Source of the DNA: DASUPK01 sp963736685
Lineage (GTDB): Bacteria; Actinomycetota; Thermoleophilia; Solirubrobacterales; 70-9
DNA: 64,000 nt
Direction: 5' to 3'
NCBI GenBank assembly: GCA_963736685.1
Contig: CAVTPZ010000016.1
Coordinates: 1 to 64,000 of the forward strand
Shown: positions 8,664-16,000 of the stretch, in pieces
Layout of the letters: every line of letters begins with the position of its first letter
Numbering within the stretch: position 1 is the first letter of the stretch
Translations under genes and position numbers: made by a program
The notes under the pieces: model-generated
What the model was told of the DNA's origin: nothing
Database searches by the model: none
Seen by the model: the letters and a program-made list of their open reading frames with translations, nothing else

Positions 8664-8791
8664 CACATCAAGAGGGGTGGAGGGACTGGCCCGAAGAAAC
8701 CCCGGCAACCCCCTCGGATCTAGGTCCGAGGAAGGTGCCAACTCCAGCAGGTTGTGCGGTTTTGGAGACCGAGCAGAGCCTGGGAGATGTG
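8664..8791 (+). promoter_or_regulatory. SAM-I (S-box) riboswitch aptamer
   Basis: The closing helix is CACATC (8664-8669) with GATGTG (8786-8791). Inside it are the hallmark S-box segments in the right order: AAGAG..GTGGAGGGACTGGCCC, then GAAGAAACCCCGGCAACC, then AAGGTGCCAACTCC. A side hairpin lies between the last two (CCTCGGATC/GGTCCGAGG). SAM-I aptamers bind S-adenosylmethionine and normally shut off methionine and sulfur genes. The intrinsic terminator at 8810-8846 supplies the expression platform. The riboswitch sits in front of a threonine-synthase-like gene, which is unexpected unless that gene belongs to methionine synthesis. Confidence 0.93.
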
Positions 8792-8809
8792 GGGAGAGAT
8801 TCCTTCAGG

Positions 8810-8846
8810 AACCTCCGCCCACATCGAGCCCCGGCGGAGGTTTTTT
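8810..8846 (+). terminator. Riboswitch-controlled intrinsic terminator
   Basis: AACCTCCGCC (8810-8819) pairs with GGCGGAGGTT (8833-8842), followed by TTTTTT ending at 8846, 15 nt before the start codon. This is the OFF-state hairpin of the SAM-I leader: high SAM is expected to stop transcription before the enzyme gene. Confidence 0.9.
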
Positions 8847-8861
8847 CGTAGAGGAGCCCAG

Positions 8862-10097
8862 ATGGCAGTCGAATCTCTCAAATGCAAGGAATGCGGCGAG
8901 TCCTATCCGCTCGAGGCCAGCTTCGTCTGCGAGCAGTGCTTCGGGCCGCTCGAGGTCTCATATGACTTCTCAGGGCTGGACGCCGAGGAGGCGCGGCGCA
9001 AGATCCAGGCCGGCTCGCGGGGCATCTGGCGCTACTCGGACTTCCTGCCCTTCGCGGGGCGACCCGGCGATCCACTCGAGCCGGGCCTGACGCCGCTGAT
9101 CCGCGCCGACCGCCTGGCCGAGCGACTCGGGCTGGGCGAGCTCTGGATCAAGAACGACGCCGCCAATCCCACCCACTCCTTCAAGGACCGAGTCGTCGCC
9201 GTGGCTGTGGCCAAGGCCAAGGAGCTGGGATTCGACACGGTGGCGTGCGCCTCGACCGGGAACCTCGCCAATGCCGTAGCCGCCCACGCGGCCGCGGCGG
9301 GGCTTGAGTCCTACGTTTTCGTCCCGGCTGACCTCGAGGAGCAGAAGCTGCTCGCGACCGGCATCTACGGCACCAACCTGGTCGGCATCCGCGGCACCTA
9401 CGACGACGTCAACCGGCTCTGCACGGAGCTCAGTCAGACACACCCGTGGGCGTTCGTCAACGTCAACCTGCGGCCGTACTACTCGGAGGGCTCGAAGACC
9501 CTCGCCTTCGAGACGATCGAGCAGCTCGGCTGGAGCCTGCCCGACCGCATCGTCGCGCCGATCGCCTCGGGGTCGCTCTTCACCAAGCTCGCAAAGGGGA
9601 TCCGCGAATGGCGCGAGGTCGGCCTGGTCGAGGGAGAGCTGCCGACCTTCTGCGGCGCCCAGCCCGACGGCTGTTCGCCCGTCGCCACCGCGTTCGCGGA
9701 GGGCTGGGACGTCTGCAAGCCCGAACGCACTCCCGACACGATCGCGAAGAGCCTCGCCATCGGCGATCCCGCGGATGGGCCATATGCCCTCGAGCTCGCC
9801 AGGCAGACGGGCGGGCAGATCAAGTCGGTCAGCGACGACGAGATTCGCGCCGGGATCAAGCTGCTCGCCGAGACCACCGGCGTGTTCACTGAGACCGCCG
9901 GCGGCGTCACGATCGGCGTCCTCACCAAGCTGGCCGAGGAGGGCGCGATCGGCTCCGAGGAGCGCGTCGTCGCCTACATCACCGGCGAGGGCCTGAAGAC
10001 CCTCGACGCCGCCCGCGAGTCGTTCCGGATGCATGAGATCGAGCCCACCCTCGACGCCTTTCACGAGGAGTTCGAGGGAGTGGGGGCCTCGGCCTAG
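8862..10097 (+). CDS. Threonine-synthase-family PLP enzyme, probable O-phosphohomoserine-dependent homocysteine synthase
   Basis: A 411-residue fold-type II PLP enzyme; ATG at 8862 follows GAGGAG. Domain order: zinc ribbon with CxxC pairs at 8/11 and 23/26, then the threonine synthase catalytic domain. The PLP lysine is in NPTHSFKDR (K108), where classical ThrC has NPTGSFKDRG; the phosphate-cradle STGN is at 131-134. The loop expected to read GNAGN in bacterial ThrC reads ASGSLFTKL. Annotation by similarity would be threonine synthase (thrC). However, it is under a SAM-I riboswitch and next to a CysO-like sulfur carrier. I therefore infer it uses O-phosphohomoserine and a protein thiocarboxylate to make homocysteine. 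From memory, a similar threonine-synthase homologue/carrier pair (called MetM/MetO) was proposed in Streptomyces; I cannot check this here. Confidence 0.8.
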   Translation: MAVESLKCKECGESYPLEASFVCEQCFGPLEVSYDFSGLDAEEARRKIQAGSRGIWRYSDFLPFAGRPGDPLEPGLTPLIRADRLAERLGLGELWIKNDAANPTHSFKDRVVAVAVAKAKELGFDTVACASTGNLANAVAAHAAAAGLESYVFVPADLEEQKLLATGIYGTNLVGIRGTYDDVNRLCTELSQTHPWAFVNVNLRPYYSEGSKTLAFETIEQLGWSLPDRIVAPIASGSLFTKLAKGIREWREVGLVEGELPTFCGAQPDGCSPVATAFAEGWDVCKPERTPDTIAKSLAIGDPADGPYALELARQTGGQIKSVSDDEIRAGIKLLAETTGVFTETAGGVTIGVLTKLAEEGAIGSEERVVAYITGEGLKTLDAARESFRMHEIEPTLDAFHEEFEGVGASA

Positions 10098-10138
10098 GAA
10101 CGCAGCCAGGCTTGGTCCATGAATAAGATCTCCGCCGC

Positions 10139-10411
10139 ATGAGCATCACAGTGAAGATCCCGGCCCAGCTCCGCGCCGCCACCGGTGGCGACGGCGAGAT
10201 CGAGGTCGAGGGGACCACCGTCGGAGAGGCACTCGACGCCGTCTTCGACCAGCACGACGGGCTGCGCGAGCGGATCACACAGGACGGCGATCTGCGTCGT
10301 TTCGTGAACGTCTACGTCTCGGGCGAGGACATCCGCTTCCAGGACGGCCTCGATACGGCCGTCAACGACGGAGACGAGGTCACGATCCTCCCCGCAGTCG
10401 CCGGAGGCTGA
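10139..10411 (+). CDS. CysO/MoaD-like sulfur carrier protein
   Basis: A 90-residue ubiquitin-like protein ending TILPAVAGG. The C-terminal di-glycine is the site that becomes a thiocarboxylate in sulfur carriers of the MoaD/ThiS/CysO class. The segment RRFVNVYVSGEDIRF and the ending closely match, from memory, mycobacterial CysO, which donates sulfur to O-phosphoserine on CysM. No CysM or JAMM peptidase (Mec) lies beside it; the partner here is the threonine-synthase-like enzyme 41 bp upstream. A -10-like TAAGAT at 10124-10129 lies 9 nt before the ATG, so it may also have its own leaderless transcript. An E1-like MoeB/ThiF enzyme is needed and is not in the window. Confidence 0.88.
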   Translation: MSITVKIPAQLRAATGGDGEIEVEGTTVGEALDAVFDQHDGLRERITQDGDLRRFVNVYVSGEDIRFQDGLDTAVNDGDEVTILPAVAGG

Positions 10412-10423
10412 GGCAGCGGGCCG

Positions 10424-12892
10424 ATGTTCGGCGGGCGGAGGAGCTGGCTCTCCGTCGGGATCGCCCTCGCCTTTTTGAGCCTGCCGCCGCCCACAGCCTG
10501 GAGCGCAGTCACCTCCGGGCCGCTTCAGGCGTCGGTTCGGACCGACCCCTGGCACCTGACGATCGCCGACGGCTCGGGCCACACGGTGTTGAGCGAGAAC
10601 GCGGGGCTGGGTTCGGGGCCGACCGGAACCCTCGGGTTCAGCACTGTGGCCGGCTGGTCGCACGCCACGAGGGTCGCGTCCGGTGGAACGGAGGGGAGCG
10701 CCTACGTGGCGCAGCTCGATACCACCGATCCCACCCGGGGGATCCAGGTCCGGATCGAGCCGGATCGCGAGGGCGTCATCAGGCTTACCGCTGCGGTCAC
10801 CGGCTCCACGGCTGGGGTCACCGCTGTGGGAATGGGGTTCGACTCGAGGCCGGATGAGCGATTCCTCGGATTCGGGGAGCGGTCCAATGCCGTCGATCAG
10901 CGAGGCAACGAGATCGAGGACTACGTCTCGGACGGCCCCTACGCGCCGGCAGATAGGGCGCTCATCGGCGGGTTCATCCCTCCTCAGGGCTGGCACCCGC
11001 GCGACGACGCCACCTACTTCCCCGTGCCGTGGCTCCTTTCGACGGCCGGCTATGGGGTGTTGCTCGACAACCAGCAGACGAGCTACTTCCGCCTGGGAAG
11101 CTCCGACCCGAACGCCTGGAGCGTCGAGGCGCAGGCGACGAGTCTCAGCCTTCGCTTCGTCGCCGGTCCGGCGCCGGGGGACGCCCTCCGGCGGCTGACC
11201 GAGATCACGGGCAGGCAGCCGGCGCCTGCGGCGCCGTGGGTGTTTGGCCCGTGGTACCAGCCGACCGGGAGCGACGTGCTCGTACAGGCAAAGTCGCTGC
11301 GGGCTCAGGACGTCCCCGGCTCGGCCGTCAACACGTACCTGCACTACCTGCCCTGTGGGGCCCAGCAGGGCGTGGAGTCCCAGCAGCCGGCGTTCACCGC
11401 GGGGTTCCACGACCTGGGCTACGCGATCACCGCCTACTTCAACCCGATGATCTGCACCAGCTATCAGCCGGCCTACTCTCAAGCTGCTGCCGCGGGGGTG
11501 CTGAACACCAACTCGCTCGACCAGCCATACGTCTACAACCTCAACACCGGGAACCTGTTCAGCCCGGTCTCGCAATTCGACTTCACGGCGCCGGGGACGC
11601 AGTCATTCTGGAATCGCCTCATCTCGGAGTCGGCCGCGCACGGCTACGACGGCTGGATGGAGGACTTCGGCGAGTACACGCCGCTCGACGCGAGGTCCGC
11701 CGATGGCACACCCGGAACGCGGATGCACAACCTGTATCCGACGCTTTACCACTGCGCCACCTTCGACTACGCGCCCCAGGCGCCTCATCCGATCGCGCCG
11801 TTCGTGCGCTCGGGGTGGACCGGGACTCAGCGTTGCGCGCAGATCGTTTGGGGCGGCGATCCGACGACGGACTGGGGTTACGACGGGCTGGATTCCGCGA
11901 TCAAGCAGGCTCTCTCACTCGGCACCTCCGGGATCTCTCGCTGGGGATCGGACGTCGGTGGCTACTTCAGTGCCCTTGCAGGCAAGCTGACCCCCGAGCT
12001 CCTCGACCGCTGGGTCGAGTTCGGCGCGGTCTCGGGAGTGATGAGGACAGAGGCGAACGGGTTCAAGCTGACGCCGTATTCCCGGCCCCAGGTCACCGAT
12101 CCGGCGATCCTGCCGATCTGGCGCCGTTACGCGAAGCTGCGGACGCAGCTCTACCCGTATCTCGTCGCAGCGGACGCCGACTACCGCCGGACCGGCATGC
12201 CGACTATGCGCGACCTCGCCCTGGTCTATCCGAATGACCCGACCGCCTCAGGTCAGGAGGACGAGTTCATGTTCGGCCCCGACCTGCTGGCCGCACCGGT
12301 CCACACGCCTGGTCAGGCGCAGCGAACGCTCTATCTCCCTGGAGGACGGTGGATCGATTTCTGGCAGGCGCTTCGCTACGCGACCGGGAACGGGTCGTTC
12401 CACCTCCGGCCGGCCAAGGTTCTGAAGGGCGGGAAGGCTGTGACGGTCTCGGCGCCGATCGAGCGGCTCCCGCTGATGGTGCGTGCCGGGGCGATCCTGC
12501 CTCTCCTGCCTGCCGACACTCAGACGCTGTCGGGCTATGCCTCGAGCTCCACCGTCGGGCTCGACGACGTCGGTCGCAAGCTCCACCTGATCGCGTTCCC
12601 GCGCGGCAAGACCCGGTCGGCATTCGGGGAGAACGGCGGCCTTCGCTCGAAGGAGCGCACGCATTCCTGGAAGCTCACGATCAGGCGCGCAAAGCGGCAT
12701 CGAATCGTCCTGGACGCGTCGTTGCGGACCCTCCGGCACCGCCTGCGGCCATGCCGGGTCAACGTGAACGGGCACCGCCTGCGACGCGGCGCCTGGTCGG
12801 CGAAGAAGGCGTCGCTCCACATGAGCTTCCGTTCGGCCGGGAAGGTCACCCATGTCGGTGTGCTCGACCGTGTCGCGTGCAGGAACAGCTGA
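10424..12892 (+). CDS. Secreted glycoside hydrolase family 31
   Basis: An 822-residue exported alpha-glycosidase. The signal peptide is residues 1-27 (hydrophobic core VGIALAFLSL). A galactose-mutarotase-like N-terminal sandwich precedes the (beta/alpha)8 barrel. The nucleophile motif is WMEDFGEYTP at about 410, and the acid/base Asp lies in GGDPTTDW at about 482. DFGE rather than DMNE resembles the branch that holds alpha-xylosidases and sulfoquinovosidases, but I cannot fix the substrate. The C-terminal beta domain is Arg/Lys-rich. It starts 12 bp after the sulfur-carrier gene, so it may be co-transcribed although the functions look unrelated. Confidence 0.85.
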   Translation: MFGGRRSWLSVGIALAFLSLPPPTAWSAVTSGPLQASVRTDPWHLTIADGSGHTVLSENAGLGSGPTGTLGFSTVAGWSHATRVASGGTEGSAYVAQLDTTDPTRGIQVRIEPDREGVIRLTAAVTGSTAGVTAVGMGFDSRPDERFLGFGERSNAVDQRGNEIEDYVSDGPYAPADRALIGGFIPPQGWHPRDDATYFPVPWLLSTAGYGVLLDNQQTSYFRLGSSDPNAWSVEAQATSLSLRFVAGPAPGDALRRLTEITGRQPAPAAPWVFGPWYQPTGSDVLVQAKSLRAQDVPGSAVNTYLHYLPCGAQQGVESQQPAFTAGFHDLGYAITAYFNPMICTSYQPAYSQAAAAGVLNTNSLDQPYVYNLNTGNLFSPVSQFDFTAPGTQSFWNRLISESAAHGYDGWMEDFGEYTPLDARSADGTPGTRMHNLYPTLYHCATFDYAPQAPHPIAPFVRSGWTGTQRCAQIVWGGDPTTDWGYDGLDSAIKQALSLGTSGISRWGSDVGGYFSALAGKLTPELLDRWVEFGAVSGVMRTEANGFKLTPYSRPQVTDPAILPIWRRYAKLRTQLYPYLVAADADYRRTGMPTMRDLALVYPNDPTASGQEDEFMFGPDLLAAPVHTPGQAQRTLYLPGGRWIDFWQALRYATGNGSFHLRPAKVLKGGKAVTVSAPIERLPLMVRAGAILPLLPADTQTLSGYASSSTVGLDDVGRKLHLIAFPRGKTRSAFGENGGLRSKERTHSWKLTIRRAKRHRIVLDASLRTLRHRLRPCRVNVNGHRLRRGAWSAKKASLHMSFRSAGKVTHVGVLDRVACRNS

Positions 12893-12946
12893 ATCCTCTC
12901 CGAGATTCAAATCGCTGCTCAGGGGTATCGATCCCACAGCGGAGCC

Positions 12947-13234
12947 GTGACGATCACCGTCACCCGGGCGACCGACGGGCAGCAGGTCGCGAGCCAGGCG
13001 ACCAGCGACGGCCATTTCAGGATCCGGCTGAAGCGGGGCTCGTACAGCGTCAGCTCAGTGCCGCCGACGCCGCCGACCTGCAATCCGACCCCGCAGACGG
13101 CGTGCCCACTCGATCAGGCGCAGAGCGCCGCCATCGTGCGCCCCTGCCTAGAGGGCGAGACCAAGCAGGTTCAGGTGCACCGGCACAGGTTCACCCGCGT
13201 CGAGCTGCGGGTGAGCAACGTCTGCATCGTCTGA
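12947..13234 (+). CDS. Small Cys-rich protein, possible remnant of a secreted carboxypeptidase-regulatory-like protein
   Basis: A 95-residue reading frame from a GTG at 12947. It reads like the second half of a carboxypeptidase regulatory-like (transthyretin-fold) domain: VTITVTRATDGQQV, then GHFRIRLKRGSYSV, then a Pro/Cys-rich loop and RVELRVSNVCIV. Intact versions I know carry a signal peptide and a GVxG strand before this point; both are missing. The frame is open back to the GH31 stop and is the same frame as GH31, so it might instead be the severed end of the GH31 protein. A broken gene is as likely as a functional small protein. Confidence 0.4.
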   Translation: MTITVTRATDGQQVASQATSDGHFRIRLKRGSYSVSSVPPTPPTCNPTPQTACPLDQAQSAAIVRPCLEGETKQVQVHRHRFTRVELRVSNVCIV

Positions 13235-13246
13235 GACATCAAGGAG

Positions 13247-13320
13247 CGCGCCCGGCAGGATTCGAACCTGCGGCCTTCCGCTCCGGAGGCGGACGCTCTA
13301 TCCAGCTGAGCTACGGGCGC
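13247..13320 (-). tRNA. tRNA-Arg (anticodon CCG)
   Basis: Read on the minus strand the gene folds into a complete cloverleaf: acceptor GCGCCCG/CGGGCGC, D arm GCTCAGCTGGATAGAGC, anticodon stem TCCGC/GCGGA with loop CTCCGGA (anticodon CCG), and T arm GCAGG-TTCGAAT-CCTGC. CCA is not encoded. It is divergent from the tRNA 3'-processing gene rnz, 61 bp away. Confidence 0.96.
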
Positions 13321-13381
13321 TAGCCGGCCCAGTGTAAGCGCGACCCCTCCTGCCCTCCGCCGCCCGTACGCTAGGCGCGTC

Positions 13382-14365
13382 ATGGACCTTTCGGTCGTCT
13401 TCCTCGGCACCGGCGGCTCCGTTCCCTCGGCGCGGAGGGCCACCGCGTGCGTTCTGATCCGGGCCGGCGGGAGCCGGATACTGATCGACGCCGGGGAGGG
13501 GGCCCAGCGACAGATGATCGCCTCGACCGGTCTGGTTCAGGTCGACGACATCTTCATCACCCACTTCCACGCCGACCACTACCTCGGGCTGCCCGGCCTG
13601 CTCAAGACCTATGACCTGATGGAGCGGCAGGCGCCGCTTCGGATTGTCGGCCCGGTCGGTCTTCGTGACCTGTTCGAGGCGCTGCGGCGCATCTTCGGGC
13701 GGCTCCGCTACGAGGTCGAACTGGTCGAGCTCGAGCCGGGCGAGGGGATCGAGCATGACGGCTTCGAGATGCGCGCCTTTGCCGTCGAGCACCGCATGAA
13801 GGCGCTCGGCTACGCGTACGTCGAGCCCGAGAGGCCGGGTCGCTTCGACGTCGAGGCGGCGAGGGGTCTTGGGATCACCGACGACCGGGATTTCGGTCGC
13901 CTGCAGCGCGGCGAGACCGTCAGCGTCGATGGCTCGCTGGTCAATCCTGACCAGGTGCTGGGCGACCCTCGCGCCGGCCGGAAGGTCGTGATCACCGGGG
14001 ACACGGCGCCCTCTGAGATGACCCGCATCGCCGCCCACGCGGCCCAGCTCCTGGTGCATGACGGGACCTTCGCGCTCGAGGAGTCCGCTCGCGCGGCGGA
14101 CACCGGGCACTCGACGGCGCGCGGCGCTGCGCAGCTCGCCGCCGAGGCCGAGGTCCGGATGCTGGCGATCGTTCACGTCTCGTCTCGCTACAACATCTCG
14201 GCGGTACTCGAGGAGGCTCGCGACGCCTTCCCGAACACGGTGGCGCCGAGGGACTTCGACCTGGTGGAGATCCCGTTCCCGGAACGTGGCGATCCCGCGC
14301 TCCTCGAGGAGGGGGCGAAACAGCACCCCGAGCCGTTGGCGGAGCGCGCTCCGACGGGCGACTAG
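13382..14365 (+). CDS. rnz: Ribonuclease Z (tRNA 3'-endonuclease)
   Basis: A 327-residue MBL-fold RNase Z (ElaC), which cuts the 3' trailer of pre-tRNAs that lack an encoded CCA. The GTGGSVP start and the zinc motif THFHADH at 60-66 are canonical, with further ligands in FAVEHR, ITGDTAPS and GHSTA. The divergent tRNA-Arg lacks CCA, so this enzyme is the expected processor. The C-terminal ~20 residues (after FPERGD) are unconserved. A -10-like TACGCT lies 9 nt upstream of the ATG and no Shine-Dalgarno is present, so the transcript is probably leaderless. Confidence 0.93.
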   Translation: MDLSVVFLGTGGSVPSARRATACVLIRAGGSRILIDAGEGAQRQMIASTGLVQVDDIFITHFHADHYLGLPGLLKTYDLMERQAPLRIVGPVGLRDLFEALRRIFGRLRYEVELVELEPGEGIEHDGFEMRAFAVEHRMKALGYAYVEPERPGRFDVEAARGLGITDDRDFGRLQRGETVSVDGSLVNPDQVLGDPRAGRKVVITGDTAPSEMTRIAAHAAQLLVHDGTFALEESARAADTGHSTARGAAQLAAEAEVRMLAIVHVSSRYNISAVLEEARDAFPNTVAPRDFDLVEIPFPERGDPALLEEGAKQHPEPLAERAPTGD

Positions 14366-14436
14366 GCGGACGCCGCAAACTCGGCGAAGACGTCCCAGCC
14401 GCGTCCCGGCCCGCTGCTACGCTGGCGCAGCAAGCC

Positions 14437-14471
14437 CCTTTAACCACGGTCCAGTGAGGCCGGGAAGGAGC
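14437..14471 (+). promoter_or_regulatory. PyrR-binding RNA loop overlapping the pyrR ribosome binding site
   Basis: GGTCCAGTGAGGCC (14448-14461) matches the PyrR anti-antiterminator loop consensus (ARUCCNGNGAGGYU), and is immediately followed by the GGAAGGAG ribosome binding site (14463-14470). In mycobacteria the same arrangement lets PyrR-UMP block translation. No intrinsic terminator is seen before the gene, so translational repression rather than attenuation is inferred. Confidence 0.8.
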
Positions 14472-14477
14472 AGAGCA

Positions 14478-15044
14478 GTGAGCGACGAGAAGGTCGTGCT
14501 CGATCACGACGATCTGCGGCGGACGCTTGTCCGTATCGCCCACGAGATCGTCGAGAAGAATGAGGACTCGGACCGCCTGGCGCTGGTCGGAATCCACACG
14601 CGCGGGGCCGTCATCTGCCGTCGCCTTCACACCCTGGTGGGCGAGCTCTCCGGCACCGACGTGCCGCTCGGCGACCTCGACATCTCCTTCTACCGCGACG
14701 ACATCGAGCGCCGTGAGCCCCGCGACGCCCCGGTCGTCCACGACTCCCACCTCGACTTCGACCTCGCCGGCCGGACCATCATCCTGGTCGACGACGTGCT
14801 CTACACGGGCCGCACCGTCCGAGCCGCGATCGACGCCCTCTTCGACTACGGCCGCCCGGCGCGCGTTCAACTCGCGGTGCTGGCGGACCGTGGCCACCGC
14901 GAGCTGCCGATCCGCCCCGACTACGTCGGCAAGAACCTGCCGACGGCCCCTGGCGAGCGGGTGAACGTCCGGCTCGAGGAGACCGACGGCACCGACGAGG
15001 TGGCGATCACGCCCGCTGGGGCGACAGCGAAGGAGACGTCATGA
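14478..15044 (+). CDS. pyrR: PyrR bifunctional pyrimidine operon regulator / uracil phosphoribosyltransferase
   Basis: A 188-residue type I phosphoribosyltransferase that senses UMP and binds pyr mRNA. The GTG start at 14478 is set by GGAAGGAG 7 nt upstream. The PRPP-binding loop is IILVDDVLYTGRTVRAA (about 103-119) and VGIHTRG is the N-terminal flexible-loop region. First gene of the pyrimidine operon; pyrB starts inside its stop (ATGA). It probably acts on the RNA loop at 14437-14471 just in front of its own start. Confidence 0.94.
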   Translation: MSDEKVVLDHDDLRRTLVRIAHEIVEKNEDSDRLALVGIHTRGAVICRRLHTLVGELSGTDVPLGDLDISFYRDDIERREPRDAPVVHDSHLDFDLAGRTIILVDDVLYTGRTVRAAIDALFDYGRPARVQLAVLADRGHRELPIRPDYVGKNLPTAPGERVNVRLEETDGTDEVAITPAGATAKETS

Positions 15045-16000
15045 AGCACCTGCTCGGAGTGGAAGAGCTCTCACGCGAGGAGATGGATCGCATCCTCGAC
15101 CGCGCCCAGAGTTTCGCCGAGGTCGGGCGTCGCGACATCAAGAAGGTGCCGACACTGCGGGGCCGGACCATCGTCAACCTCTTCTACGAGGCCAGCACCC
15201 GGACGCTCTCGTCCTTCGAGCTCGCCGCGAAGCGCCTCTCGGCCGACGTGGTGAGCGTCAAGTCCGCCGGTTCCTCCGTCGACAAGGGAGAGTCCCTGAA
15301 GGACACGGTCGCGACGCTCTCCGCGTACGACCCGGCGGCGATCGTGATCCGCTCGCCGCACGCCGGCGCCGCGGGCCTCGTCGCGCGCTGGACGGAGGCG
15401 TCGGTGATCAACGCCGGCGACGGCAAGCACGAGCATCCGACCCAGGCCCTGCTCGACGTCTTCACGCTCCGCCGGCGGCTCGATTCGCTGGAGGGGGCGA
15501 ACATCTGGATCGTCGGCGACGTCCTACACAGTCGCGTCGCCCGGTCCTGTCTGCTCGCCTTCCGGAAGATGGGCGCGCAGGTGACCCTTTGCGGCCCGCC
15601 GACCCTGATCCCCCGCGGCATCGAATCGCTCGGCTGCGAGGTCTCCTACGATCTCGACGGCCTCGGCGAGGCGGACGTCGTCTACGCCCTGCGCATGCAG
15701 CGCGAGCGAATGAGCGAGAGCTTCGTCCCCTCCCTGCGCGAATACGCGAGCCACTACCAGATCGATTCCCGCCGGCTCGGCCCGCGCCAGCTGCTCATGC
15801 ATCCCGGCCCGGTCAACCGTGGCGTTGAGCTCTCGCCCGAGGTGATCGACTCGCCGCAGTCGCTGATCACCGCCCAGGTGGAGAGCGGCCTGGTGGTCCG
15901 CATGGCGATCCTCTACGAGCTCCTGGCCGGCAGCGACCGGGCGCGGCCCGACCGCGGTCCCGCGCCCGCGGACCCGCCGACGATCGGACAGCCGGCGTGA
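15041..16000 (+). CDS. pyrB: Aspartate carbamoyltransferase catalytic subunit
   Basis: A 319-residue ATCase that makes N-carbamoyl-aspartate from carbamoyl phosphate and aspartate. The carbamoyl-phosphate loop ASTRTLSSFE is at 51-60, HPTQALLD at about 131, the 80s-loop SVDKGES at about 79, and the aspartate-binding HPGPVNRG near 252. All catalytic residues are present. No pyrI regulatory subunit is seen. It overlaps pyrR and pyrC by 4 bp each. Confidence 0.95.
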   Translation: MKHLLGVEELSREEMDRILDRAQSFAEVGRRDIKKVPTLRGRTIVNLFYEASTRTLSSFELAAKRLSADVVSVKSAGSSVDKGESLKDTVATLSAYDPAAIVIRSPHAGAAGLVARWTEASVINAGDGKHEHPTQALLDVFTLRRRLDSLEGANIWIVGDVLHSRVARSCLLAFRKMGAQVTLCGPPTLIPRGIESLGCEVSYDLDGLGEADVVYALRMQRERMSESFVPSLREYASHYQIDSRRLGPRQLLMHPGPVNRGVELSPEVIDSPQSLITAQVESGLVVRMAILYELLAGSDRARPDRGPAPADPPTIGQPA

